A stretch of 23,759 nucleotides of DNA from Saccoglossus kowalevskii (Eukaryota > Hemichordata > Enteropneusta > Harrimaniidae). The translations under genes and the position numbers were made by a program. Below, one piece after another: positions 1 through 10,219 of this stretch. The notes under the pieces are model-generated. The model was not told the origin of the DNA, made no database searches, and saw only the letters and a list, made by a program, of their open reading frames with translations. The DNA lies in assembly GCF_000003605.2 (NCBI RefSeq), contig NW_003118935.1, forward strand, positions 1 through 23,759, written 5' to 3'. The number at the start of each line of letters is the position of its first letter. Position 1 is the first letter of the stretch.

Positions 1-280
1 TTATACGCAATATTTCTATGTACGCAGGAATATAACATAATATGTAGTGTGCATCGTCTGATGTTGTTTGACGTCATCGTACTTATTCTACACACTGTGT
101 TATTTTCAAAATACTAGCGTTCTTTTACGTTTATGAAAACCAAATGTCAATAAACAGAAACGTGTTGCTAAATCAAGGGGAGTATAGTTACAATAGTAAT
201 GAGTGGTAAATATACCCAGTGTACAATTCTACATCTGAAATATTAATGCGCCGCCATCGGCAGTGATAAAAAGATAACAA

Positions 281-322
281 TGGCGCCCGCGAGATTTGAA
301 CTGGCGCCCATGAGATTTGAAC
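281..322. repeat. Two-copy 21-bp tandem repeat
   Basis: Two adjacent copies (281-301 and 302-322) share TGGCGCCC followed by GAGATTTGAAC and differ at two bases. The copies are GC-rich compared with the surrounding DNA. No function is evident. Confidence 0.85.
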
Positions 323-1847
323 TTAATTTGAATAGTAGCGGATCAGCCAATAGCATTTGTTTGAATACGTCCGCAGCCTGTGGCAGACAGTGTTAACGTG
401 TTGTGTGTGTGCTACTGAGATTTGTGTTGAATGTATGGTGGTAATTTTAAACGACAATGCTCCCCTCGGTTCATTGATTCCACGGGTAATAACACAGCAA
501 GCCATGTAAACATGGTGGGCGTATGTCACTAGATACATTAGTATTTCGGTATATTCGGTGAGAATCCTAATGTTGTTAAAAGATTTTTTTTAAATACTGT
601 AACATTTAATTATTTTTCAGTATTTAATAGCTTTTCATTATGTCCCAAGTTTTCTTCCATAATACATTGCATATATTTGCAGTAACCTACTCAGTAAAGC
701 AACATCTGAATTCGTCTTGAACCAAATCACAGATGCAGTCTAAAATCAAAACAACGAACCTAGACGTAAAACAAATCCTTTGAGAAATACCAATTTCTAA
801 GATGGTTTCTCGCACAACTCAGTAGGACGGTTTAGAATTGAATAGGTTTGTCCTTAGATGTTGTATTGTCGGCAAAATTGTATAAGCAACATCTTTGGGA
901 TTTGCAAGATATTCGCCTTGGCAATTGAAGACATCATCAAGTAGCTGTATAGTTCGGTTGTGTCACCAAGTCACAGAATTACACATAGGACTCTGTGTTC
1001 GCGATTGAAGATGGACTATATCAAAGGGTGACGGTCGTCGCGCCACTCATGCGCGAGATATAGGTCTCATATAAACAAAGATGGCGATTTTGACTGTTTT
1101 ACAGACCAACGAGTACAAACTGGGACGTTACCAAACTTTAACTAGTAGGTAATATCTCTAGTGATTGGAAAGTATTTCCAGAGTCATCGACGGCACTTCG
1201 CCCCCAGGTCAAAATTCGTACTCGTGATATCAATTAGAAGAGCCCATTGAATTATGGGAAAATCAATGTCGCGGTGTGACGATAACCGCTCTTTAAAAAA
1301 TTCAAATTCAATGTGAAGCATTTTTTATTAAGATCTTCCTTCTATCTCCATTAGGTCTCTTCGTTTTGAATTTTGAAGAGTATTTTACTCATTTTTTGTG
1401 TGGTTTAAATTATCCAATAACGATTTGCATCTTTCTGAGACCTCTTCAAATAACACAATTCATCAATACACGCAGTCAGTATGGCTCATAACACTGACTA
1501 GTTGATTGAAACTGTAAATCACCTGGACATCACGTGATTTGGAGATGATCTGAATGACCAATGATTGGCTAGTAAGATAAAGTGACCATGGTAGGCGTGT
1601 ATTATAAACGTCTTGGAGAATTATAAAAGCAAAATATAATTAATTGTTCGTATTGAAAATTATCAATTTCTTAATACAAAATATTTTTCCGATTACAAAT
1701 GTTGAGTTGTGTATTTCTATCTTTTAATATTAATAAGGAATCGTATTGGCTGGTTTGCGTCACATGGTCGAACTTAATTATATACGCCGTTTGTACACAT
1801 CATGAGTTTTGTTAGTGTTCTTATTTTCTATACAGACCACAGAGTCT

Positions 1848-1848
<1 letters not shown>

Positions 1849-1900
<52 letters not shown>
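1849..1900. repeat. AAT trinucleotide microsatellite
   Basis: About 17 uninterrupted TAA units. Read on the minus strand they give a run of tyrosine codons, which creates a spurious open frame. Confidence 0.97.
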
Positions 1901-2144
1901 TCGATTTATTTTTTTCTAATTCATAGCGACCACAAAGAAACATACACGCCTCTTGTTTCAATGAAATAAAGTCATGTACAGAAAATAATGTCAAACAATA
2001 TAAACCGTTATCAAAGATTGGGACAGTTGAAATATACAATTTACATTATTAGTAAATTAAACATATAATCAGCGCAATGCAAGCAGTGGAGAAAGTCTTG
2101 CAAAAGTCTATGAAAGCGATTTCTCGAAAAATCAGTTATATAAG

Positions 2145-2247
2145 TGACGTCACTATAATCATTAGGTCTCCCCATGTAAAGCGAAAAAAAACTTCGCCAA
2201 GAAAAACTGTCAAGCTAAGTGTTCCATTTCGTGCCATGCTCACGTGA
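2145..2247 (+). promoter_or_regulatory. Probable KLHL proximal promoter: CRE and E-box
   Basis: A full palindromic CRE, TGACGTCA, is at 2145-2152. A palindromic E-box, TCACGTGA, is at 2240-2247, only 5 bases before the proposed start codon at 2252. The first is the consensus for CREB/ATF bZIP factors; the second is the type bound by USF, MITF/TFE and Max-family bHLH-ZIP proteins. The E-box is so near the ATG that it may lie in the 5' UTR, or the UTR may be very short. I see no convincing TATA box. Use as a promoter is inferred only from position. Confidence 0.4.
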
Positions 2248-2251
2248 TAGA

Positions 2252-2307
2252 ATGGACGACTTTCTCCGCGAATTGCAGCCATTTACTGCAGTATTCCGTT
2301 TAGAAAG
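2252..2307 (+). CDS. KLHL coding exon 1
   Basis: The ATG has A at -3 and G at +4, a good initiation context. It opens 18 codons beginning MDDFLRELQP, followed by two bases (AG) and a strong donor, AAAG|GTAAGA. Exon 2 begins at 6570 with the third base of a codon, so the junction gives AGG (Arg) and the frame stays open. No transcript is available to confirm it. The alternatives are the in-frame ATG at 6532, used without splicing, or another upstream exon. Confidence 0.65.
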
Positions 2308-4518
2308 GTAAGAACATTTAATATATTCAAGAATAATTTATACGGCTAGAATGCTGCCACCTGTCGTATTTCCCAGTCAAGTTGATCCGATTAAAGGATT
2401 AGTGGTTGTTGTTGCTGTCTTCGCGGAGTTAGCTGTTGACTGGTGTTACTATTTCGGGACGTGTTGTTGTGTACTGAATAAACTCGCCCGCATATTTCGT
2501 GCGATACCACATAGAGCGTCTACGTCATACAATGGCGCTTGCAGGCCGAATTATAACAATGTGATGAACATTTCAATAAACAGATTATTTGAATATTATG
2601 TTTTTTCGACATTTTCTTTAAGATTTTGTGCATTTTTAAAACATTAAAATTCTAGATTTAGTGCGCAATCAAATATTGATTGTTATTGGATGAAAAATAA
2701 TCATTTGTATACGTATACTTTACTGACAAGAGGTGCTTAATATGATGTGGGTGTAATTTGCATAAACAAAGATAATTTTATTTCACTATTGCCATGTTGT
2801 GTTTCGTCCTGCCTTTTTATTCTTGACAATTACTATCAATCAAACAATTAAACATCTGCGTCTATTCCTGGCATAATGAGTTCATTTTATGAACGTTTTG
2901 TGGTTTGGTGACATGCCAGTTTGTTCTGAGCTAGTGCTTTTATAGTTAACGCCGTAGTTGCCGAAACACGGAAACGGCGACGTAACTGAACTCACCGTGG
3001 GGGTATGTATTACCACTGACGTATCTACTGTTATCCTTTTCGCCTGGAAGTCGCACGACGTATTGGTGAGAAAGGGATATTGTTATTGCTCCATTTTGGA
3101 TTTTTTTTCCTGGATAATTTGCGCTAACACCTTCACTCTCCGCACGGACAGTACATGTCATCCACTATCTTCAAATGTGATGTTCTACAGTAAAACGAGA
3201 GCTACAAAAGTCAACGAGGGGAATGAAATTTTCAATTTAAAAGTCAGTTGAATGGAGTTACTTTTGATTTGTTTTAAATCGAGCGATACCATCCATGTTC
3301 AAAACCAAAACAGAAAAGTCTGCGCCGTGATGTTTTGAAAATAGTTTTGCTAGACACTGGCAGCCTGATATTTTGATAGTTTTGCTAGACACTGGCAGCC
3401 TGATATTTTGATAGTTTTGCTAGACACTGGCAGCCTGATATTATTATCATATTGAATTGTCCATGACTTTATTAGAATGAGTTTTAAAATGAGTTAAAAT
3501 CCGAAAAGTGCATTATTGCTATGAAAGTTTGGAATATTTCGCTGCGAACGAGGTTGCACTAGCAATTTAGGTAATCAAGCAATAAGTAAATAATTTACAG
3601 CATTGCGTCATTATTTATGCGTTTTTAATATTTAAAAATGTTCAGTTGAAACTTCATTAATATTTGTTATGTACGACACAGAGTAGTGGATTATTACAAT
3701 ATGTATAATCATTGAAGAAGTAAATGGACAGCTCATTACGTAACGCGATTGCTTTCATACATTTAAATATTTCAATCAATATTGTGACATAGAAGTCATG
3801 ATATTCTACAGTTGTCCGAGATTTTGCAAACCGTAAACTGCTTTTGAAAATTGTACGGTTATTTTAATAGTAATCAAAAATTATAATCAATAACGTGTAC
3901 ATGATGATAGATGACATAAATGAATCAGTGAATTTGATTAAAAATTTGACTGACAGATAAACCGTTTTTAGTTACTGTGATCAAATTTGTAACATTTGTC
4001 AATCCAGTCCTAAATATGATTACATCAACAATTCCCAGGAAAACATGATAGTGATAGTCGTGACTCCACATAGCTACCCAATCACACCACGTGTTGACAA
4101 AAGTCATTAATATATTGTTCGTTTGTTCAATTCTAGGTAGGCACAATCCCGCAACCGTGTGTGTTGCAAAGCAACCTTGAACGAGCCCGTCAACACGTCA
4201 CGTTACTGATGACGTAATCCACCGGACTATCACATGTACTTTCACGCAGTACTCAATAACATGTGCCTCATTTATTTAGACTGTGAGTCGAATACAGTTA
4301 TGTCGCATTATATCAAATAGAAATCGTAATTTGCCATCTGGTTGGCGTCAGATTCACTGAACAGTGAATATAGATGGAATATTCTGATCTCAAAATACTA
4401 GTGTACCAATATCTCACTGGGATCTGCGAGTACAATGGTTTGTCTTTACATATAAAAAAAATGGTCTTTTGTCTCTGAAAATAATTTAATGATATGCATA
4501 TTTTGGGCCGATTTTCAA

Positions 4519-4609
<91 letters not shown>

Positions 4610-7600
4610 ATGAATAAATAAATGATACGAACACAGCACGATTATAAGTGCCAACATACGTTGATTCCTAATTATAGACCAAATCAATATAAAATTGTCG
4701 CGTTCTCTAAGAGATACGGGCATCGTGTTTTGTTCTCCAATTATGAAAACCTCATTATAAATTCGTTATTTTGAAATTCAGATCATTGAATGACTGCGAT
4801 CATTATACAACGCGCGTTTGCTTTCCATGTGAATGAACAATGTTTTACACGCGTTTCATACGTCGTATGGGATCCACATCTATTACGACGCGGAGTGATG
4901 GATGTGGCACGTTAAACATGAAACATATGTATGATATGTGATGTGTACATGCCGTGTACACATATGTATACCAATGGAAAAACTGTTACTACCACGTGTT
5001 TGGTGTTTGGTTATAACGGCGTGTAACTTGACTTAATATTGGTGTTCATTTGATTTCTTTTAAAGGATACGTAATAAATATACAATTATTTGCTTGTATA
5101 GAACGTACAACTGATTAACTCACACATCATTGCAATAAAACTCTTATACGGAATACACCATAACACAAGATAGCTCTTATAAGAAATGAACAACACGCTC
5201 GATGGAACTGTTTCCTCTCATTTGCTGCAATGCGGGCCACTATACGGGTAACAATTTTGGAGTATATGTAAGGCATCTTCTAATCATAATATCGTTATTA
5301 CCATGTGGATACATATATTTTTCATGTTATTTAACCATAACTTCGCTTCTTTTTATCAGATTTACTTCATTGTTGTATGTAATTATCAGTGTTTATTATC
5401 TCCAGTTATGTTGTCAAGATTGAGTAGTTGTAATCAAAGTTTCTATAGATTTATGCTGTTTTCGTGACGCAAAGAAACACACTTTGGCCTATATTCAGCC
5501 ATTTCTATCAGTTTACATAAGTGTATTCTCCCTGATTGGCTCAATTAAAACAACCAATCATATTAATTGACGCCAAGGATTAAAATTCTAAGGTGTGAAT
5601 CCACCCTTGTCTTTAAATTGACAAAGAGTGTTAATTAAGACAGACTTCATCCTTTGTACTCCAAGTGCTACATTGTTCCAAATCGTCCTAGCGTATGTAG
5701 TTTTCAACTACTAGTAGCTCTATCTCATTGCTGTACAACTGAATACATGCGTGTTCACCATTAGAACATTGCACACTGGTATACCGTCTACTGCTTGATG
5801 TATCTACAGTCTATCTGGTGAGATTTAAAGATTCTATACTGTTTGTGGCAGTTTCCCCCACACATAACTTCATCTCTACTATGTATGCTCGTCTTGAATG
5901 CTCTTGTTAAATGGCTCAATTTCATTTCTGGTTTTTCCACGTCATGTTCTAGCTGAGAAACCAAATTAATCACTGATCTCACTCTCTTGTCGCAATCATT
6001 GGATTACTCGATATATATGTTAATATTGTTGATAGGTGTAATGCACCCTTACAAAAACAATGGCTCTTGTTAGGATTGAAAAAAAAAATATCCCAAAAAT
6101 GTGAAAATGAATAAAACATACACATATACGAGTATAATAGTGCATAATGTAAGTTTACAAAAAATGCTTCTAAGCGACATTGGCCAAATAAGGGATGCAT
6201 TCATCGTAGATAGATATTGTTAGTGGATATGCCCGAAGGTGCATTGGTATGAAATTCGCATTTGGAAGTTACCTTTGTTTTCGTTTGTTTTTGTTGGACG
6301 ATTACAATTAGTATTATAAAGAAACTAATTTTAAAATCCTGTGTTTCAATTATTTATACTTTTATATTTGATTGTCTTCGAGAAGTTGAATACTCTTACG
6401 AAAATCAACGATCTCCTTCCCATGGTAGTGTTCACTGCGCATGCGTTGTTTTTCGTATTTGGCCTACAGCAATGAAGTCATGGTGCTAATTACAACTCGC
6501 GCAATGCCAGTTAGAGCATTTCATATTTGAGATGGGCAACAACTTATACGGTTTCAATTTTGTTCACAGGGAGCTACTTGAAAAACGACTGGGCAAAGCT
6601 AGAAAATCAAAGAGAAAACAAAAAGAGAAGCACGAGCAAACATCGACGACAGAAGACTCCGGTAATAGACTGGAGTTGAGTTTGGAAAAAGAGGAACAAG
6701 AAAAATGGATGAAGGAGAAGGGCAACAAAGAGTTAGAACAGGAAACAGATCTTCCTGGCGCATGCGCAGCTACTTCTTCTCCAGATGAATGTCAGATGAA
6801 TGATCCCGAAGTGGATGAGTTCAAGATGGAAGCCCTGAGAACAGCTTTGTTAAAATTCTGTGCAAAGTTGACTACAATATCGCCACATTTCTGGCAACAG
6901 AAAGTGTTTGATGACAAAAGGTATTTATTCCTGGAGTAATTTCAAAAACAAATGTATGTAATCTGTAAGAACAATTGTTACATAATTGGTGCCATTTGAA
7001 AGACAATTAATTGAATAACGTGACAGAATGTTAATTATCATTAATATTATGTGTACTCAAAAGATGATAAGACAATGTTATTGGAGTAAATGAGGAATAT
7101 TTCCATCAAATTATTGAGATTCTTTAAAGGAACCTAATGCAAATATACATCTTCTTTTCAGTGAAACATCTGATAAAACAGTCCAGCCTAGACGAAAGAA
7201 GAACGTTAACAAAACGGTGACTCTGAAATCCCCCAAACACAGTGTTAACCTAATGCAAGGAATGAATGCATTGAGACGACAAAATATTTTGTGTGACCTG
7301 ACTCTGATTGTAGAAGAGCGTAGATTCCAAGTACATCGAAGCGTTCTGGCTGCGTTTAGCGGATACTTCAGAGACTTGCTCAACGGACCACCAGAGGACA
7401 CGGATGATAGTGAGATTATCTTAGAAGGCCTGAGTTCCCATGGTCTCGAGTTAGTTATAAATTTCATTTACACAGCTGAGATTGATTTGAGTATCCAGAA
7501 CGTGCCAAAGGTTCTAGAAGCTACCACTTGTCTAGAGATGCCCAGTATTATAGACATATGTAGCGATTTTTTGAAAGGAGAGTTGTTAATCGAAAACTGT

Positions 7601-8965
7601 GTGGAGATTCTAAATATTGGCACCAGCTATAATGTTAGTGATCTCAGAGTGTTCGCTGAGGGATTTATACTGGCTAACTTTAAAGAGATTACGGACAAGG
7701 GTGTTTTCCAAGAGCTGAATGACCGACAAATGAACGATTGTCTCAAGAGCAATAAGCTAGCCATGTACGACGAGACGGAGGTATTCCAGACAGTGGTCAG
7801 GTGGCTACAACTAACTCCTATCAGATTACCATATTCTGGGAAACTCATGCGGAATGTCCGGTTGTCATTGATTCCGCCAGATGACTTGGTGGACAAAGTC
7901 CAGTCTCATGGGTTTATGATGAATGATCCAGCATGTAACTCCCTGCTGATCGATGCCTTCAAGTACCATGCTACTCCACATCGCCAGCCTTGTATGCAAT
8001 CCATGAGCTCAATGCTAAGATCCAGTAACGAACTTTTCATTACTGTTGGCGGACTACGGGATAACGGAGCTACTACAAACGTGGAATGTCTGAACACGTT
8101 CAATGGTGCCACCTATCATCTGTCTCAAGCACCGTCGCGATTGGTAGACCATAGCGTAGCTACTTTGGCCAATTTTATGTACGTGGTTGGAGGGCAAACC
8201 AGCGGTAGCCCAGGAGGTGAACACAGCCTGGCCACGGTATATCGATATGATCCACGCATCAATACCTGGGTGACTCTGCCTACAATGATGGAGAGGCGGT
8301 CAAACTTCCATCTGTGCGTGATAGCTAATAAACTATATGCGGCGTGCGGGTGGAAAGGACGTCATGAAAGAACGAGATCTGTTGAATACTATGATCCTCA
8401 GAAAAATCAGTGGTCCTTTGTGGCGCCTTACCCTGTCAGTGCCGTGGCGCCAGCGGGTGCAGTATTTGACGGCATATTATACATCTCTGGAGGATACGGA
8501 GGGCAGTACAGCAATGCTGTGAATGCCTATAATCCGACAACCAACACGTGGGAAGCACGGATGTCAATGCAAACAGCAAGGGCGTGGCACAGCATGGTCA
8601 CGGTGCGAAGCAAAATATACGCTATCGGCGGTAACTGCAAGGACGGAAACGGCAAGAGGATCGACGTTCTTAATACGGAATGTTATAACCCACTCAGCGA
8701 TCAATGGCACACACTCCCTTCAGATTTGCCCTCGGGGTGTAGTGTGACAAACGCAGTGGTCATGAAAGGAAACATATACGTGGTTGGAGGATACGAGTGG
8801 AAGACGAAACAGAGCAAGAGATCAGTTCTATGTTACTACGTAGATGATGATAGGTGGGGATGGAAGTCGGATATGGTTAATACTCTGAACGGAATGGCAT
8901 GCTGCACGTTAATACTGCCACAAGACGTACCCAATGACCCACGATTTCAGTTGGACGTTGAATAA
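2252..8965 (+). CDS. BTB-BACK-Kelch protein, KLHL9/13/22/26-like, three coding exons
   Basis: Likely a substrate adaptor of a cullin-3 ubiquitin ligase: in this family BTB dimerises and binds CUL3, BACK positions the complex, and the kelch propeller holds the substrate. Coding exons are 2252-2307, 6570-6920 and 7162-8965; both junctions are GT-AG and keep the frame, giving about 736 residues (family members are usually 550-650). Residues 1-160 form a charged extension with basic clusters at about 28-39 and 145-149 and a Glu/Lys-rich, probably helical stretch between them. BTB is about 169-274 (LCDLTLIV, then HRSVLAAFSGYF), BACK about 279-389, and six kelch repeats start near 428, 475, 527, 575, 622 and 674, marked by FITVGG, MYVVGG, LYAACG, LYISGG, IYAIGG and IYVVGG. 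Blade 3 has CG for the usual GG. Similarity to KLHL9/13 and KLHL26 in the linker and blades is judged from memory; an exact orthologue is not claimed. The BTB-Kelch part is certain; exon 1 is inferred from its donor and phase. Confidence 0.93.
3329..3442. repeat. 35-bp tandem repeat, three copies
   Basis: Copies start near 3329 (a 38-base variant), 3367 and 3402, with a partial fourth start at 3437. Each contains ATAGTTTTGCTAGACACTGG followed by CAGCCT. The second and third copies are identical, so the duplication is recent. No function is evident. Confidence 0.93.
4517..4624. repeat. AAAT tetranucleotide microsatellite
   Basis: About 27 units of AAAT, perfect except for one T-G interruption near 4612. 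The minus strand reads as repeated Leu-Phe-Ile-Tyr codons, an artefact rather than a membrane protein. Confidence 0.97.
6570..6920 (+). CDS. KLHL coding exon 2 (N-terminal extension)
   Basis: It lies between an acceptor (TTTTGTTCACAG|G) and a donor (ACAAAAG|GTATTT) and encodes residues 19 to 136 (its last two bases begin codon 136). Composition runs from basic (KARKSKRKQKEK), through a Glu/Lys-rich stretch (LEKEEQEKWMKEKGNKE), to a likely helical segment ending in CAKLTTISPHFWQQKVF. The first part is a candidate nuclear-localisation signal and coiled coil. I recognise no named domain. The exon is also open back to an ATG at 6532, so an unspliced alternative start is possible. Confidence 0.8.
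7162..8965 (+). CDS. KLHL coding exon 3 (BTB, BACK and Kelch)
   Basis: It follows a good acceptor (CTTCTTTTCAG|T) after a 241-bp intron. The first base completes the Ser codon begun in exon 2, and the frame runs without a stop to TAA at 8963-8965. The whole BTB-BACK-Kelch body sits in this single exon. The frame is open upstream of the GTG at 7217, so that codon is internal Val 155 and not a start. Confidence 0.95.
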
Positions 8966-8997
8966 AATATATAACATAAGTGTTTATTTTAATTAAA
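8961..8997 (+). terminator. Candidate KLHL polyadenylation signals
   Basis: AATAAA at 8961-8966 overlaps the stop codon, and the common variant ATTAAA is at 8992-8997. Either would give a very short 3' UTR. The second leaves more room and a T-rich stretch surrounds it, but only transcript ends can decide; a more distal site is not excluded. Confidence 0.35.
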
Positions 8998-9602
8998 GAT
9001 AAACAATAGAAAACATGAAGAGATTTTTTCAGCGACTCCTGTCTAAGCAAGCTTAAATTCAATGAACACCAGGTACTTTTTGTAGTTGGAATCGCGTATA
9101 TGCATTCTGGTTTCGACGTTTGACCGCTGTACCCCCGGCCCGGAGCTACAGGTAAACAAACCTTAGATGAACAGGGAATCGCGCAACGTGTTGCCTGTCA
9201 CTGACACGCGAACATATCGCAATCCTGAGCAAATAAGACAAAACGTTCTTCCAAAAAGGCCAGAGAAAAAAGGGTACACTAGCACTTGGATATATAATAA
9301 AAAGCGATGCCTTCCCACTCGAAATCACTTCACGGTAATATTTGAATGTAATTAGATTAGCGTACTAGCATTTGTAAATATGTCTTCTGATAATACTACG
9401 TATCATACATAGCCTTCCATGGAGGATACATTAAAAGGGGTGATACCACTGTTAATACACTAAAGTGTATGTTCGTTGTCAGCATTTCTGCCATCAAGTT
9501 CTAACTGAACGTATTATGGGATACGATGAAATATTCCTGAAAATCTCTAACAGATTGTTTGCAGTTTCTAACGTGCGTGCTAATGTTAGTTCACGGCAGC
9601 AA

Positions 9603-9782
9603 CTAGACTGGCAAAGTCGGGACTTCTTTTTTGTTTTACAAAAAAATATAATTGTCAATTTAGCCTTTTTAACGTGATCGCAAAAACTAGCGTGACTGCG
9701 AAGGATTTCTTTAGCGGTCAGGTTATTTTTCGCGCTCACGCTAAAACAACATTTAATTATAGTCCCGACTTTGCCAGTCTAG
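9603..9782. mobile_element. 180-bp MITE with perfect 22-bp inverted repeats, hAT-like
   Basis: The left end (9603-9624, beginning CTAGACTGGC) and the right end (9761-9782, ending GCCAGTCTAG) are perfect inverted repeats of 22 bp. GCAGCAA lies directly outside both ends (9596-9602 and 9783-9789) and can be read as 8 bp, GGCAGCAA, because the base beside the right end is shared. An 8-bp target duplication with short inverted ends suggests the hAT superfamily; this is inference. There is no transposase. The intact ends and duplication point to a fairly recent insertion. Confidence 0.85.
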
Positions 9783-10134
9783 GCAGCAACTTGTAGACCC
9801 TTTCTCAGTTCGTGACGTCACGGCCACCGTCCCGTGCATACAGGCAAATGATCGAACGGAACATTTTCAGGATTTTGCGTCGTTACAAATCAAGTAATTC
9901 CCCGCTATGTAGTGATGTGACAGGTATATATTTGAATGGCCATTTTAGAGATTATTGACTGACTTGCTACGAACGAGACAACACATATAGTATGACTTAG
10001 TCAGACGAAAAAATACAACACTGGTTTCCCCGGAAACAGGCATTAATCGCATCAATGTTCACCAACCTTCTTCAGATGTTATCAAACAAGTTGTTGTACA
10101 TGTAATTGCTAAATAAACTACACTGAACAATATA

Positions 10135-10219
10135 CAGTGGCCCTCGGTAAGTCGCGGCCCTCGATAAGTCGCGGTTTTTGCTTGGATCCCAACACCCGCG
10201 ACTTAGCGAGGGGCCACTG
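10135..10219. mobile_element. 85-bp pogo/Tigger-like MITE with TA target duplication
   Basis: The left end CAGTGGCCCTCGGTAAGTCG and the reverse complement of the right end, CAGTGGCCCCTCGCTAAGTC, match with one substitution and one indel. Both ends are flanked by TA (10133-10134 and 10220-10221). The start CAGTGG, then a CCTCG-TAAGTCGCGG core, and the TA target fit pogo/Tigger elements of the Tc1/mariner superfamily, from general knowledge of those ends. The left side has a second 17-bp copy of the core (10141-10157 and 10158-10174). It is too short to encode transposase. Confidence 0.85.

Larger units (their letters stand above)
1..2251. other. Non-coding DNA upstream of the KLHL gene
   Basis: No exon with recognisable homology was found on either strand. 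The stretch is AT-rich and holds a two-copy 21-bp repeat (281-322), an AAT microsatellite (1849-1900) and, at its right end, the probable KLHL promoter. A short open stretch at 1081-1148 beginning with ATG and ending at a GT donor is discussed among the findings as a possible alternative first exon. The minus-strand open frames here have no protein-like composition. Confidence 0.6.
2308..6569 (+). other. KLHL intron 1 (4.26 kb)
   Basis: It runs from GTAAGA at 2308 to a pyrimidine-rich acceptor ending TTCACAG at 6569. It holds the 35-bp triplication (3329-3442) and the AAAT microsatellite (4517-4624). The open frames at 2351-2647, 2958-3251, 5202-5423 and 6262-6489 show no recognisable protein and are treated as chance. 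No RNA gene was recognised. Confidence 0.55.

Noticed and set aside
1821-2039. Minus-strand open frame with a run of tyrosines
   Set aside because: The tyrosine run is the AAT microsatellite read in one frame; no other protein-like signal.
2351-3251. Open frames of 97-98 codons at 2351-2647 and 2958-3251
   Set aside because: No recognisable domain, located in the KLHL intron, and of a length expected by chance.
3901-3953. Possible C/D box snoRNA in KLHL intron 1 (ATGATGA at 3901-3907, CTGA at 3950-3953)
   Set aside because: The sequences outside the two boxes do not form the terminal stem, and the spacing is short; likely chance in AT-rich DNA.
4313-4723. Minus-strand 136-codon frame with repeated Leu-Phe-Ile-Tyr, resembling a membrane protein
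   Set aside because: The hydrophobic run is the AAAT microsatellite; it lies in the KLHL intron.
6532-6569. ATG at 6532 as the main KLHL start
   Set aside because: Kept only as an alternative: a good acceptor at 6569 and the in-phase exon 1 at 2252-2307 explain the gene better.
7217-7219. GTG as start codon of the BTB-Kelch protein
   Set aside because: The frame is open upstream to a clear acceptor at 7161 and joins exon 2 in phase; GTG starts are not expected in an animal gene.
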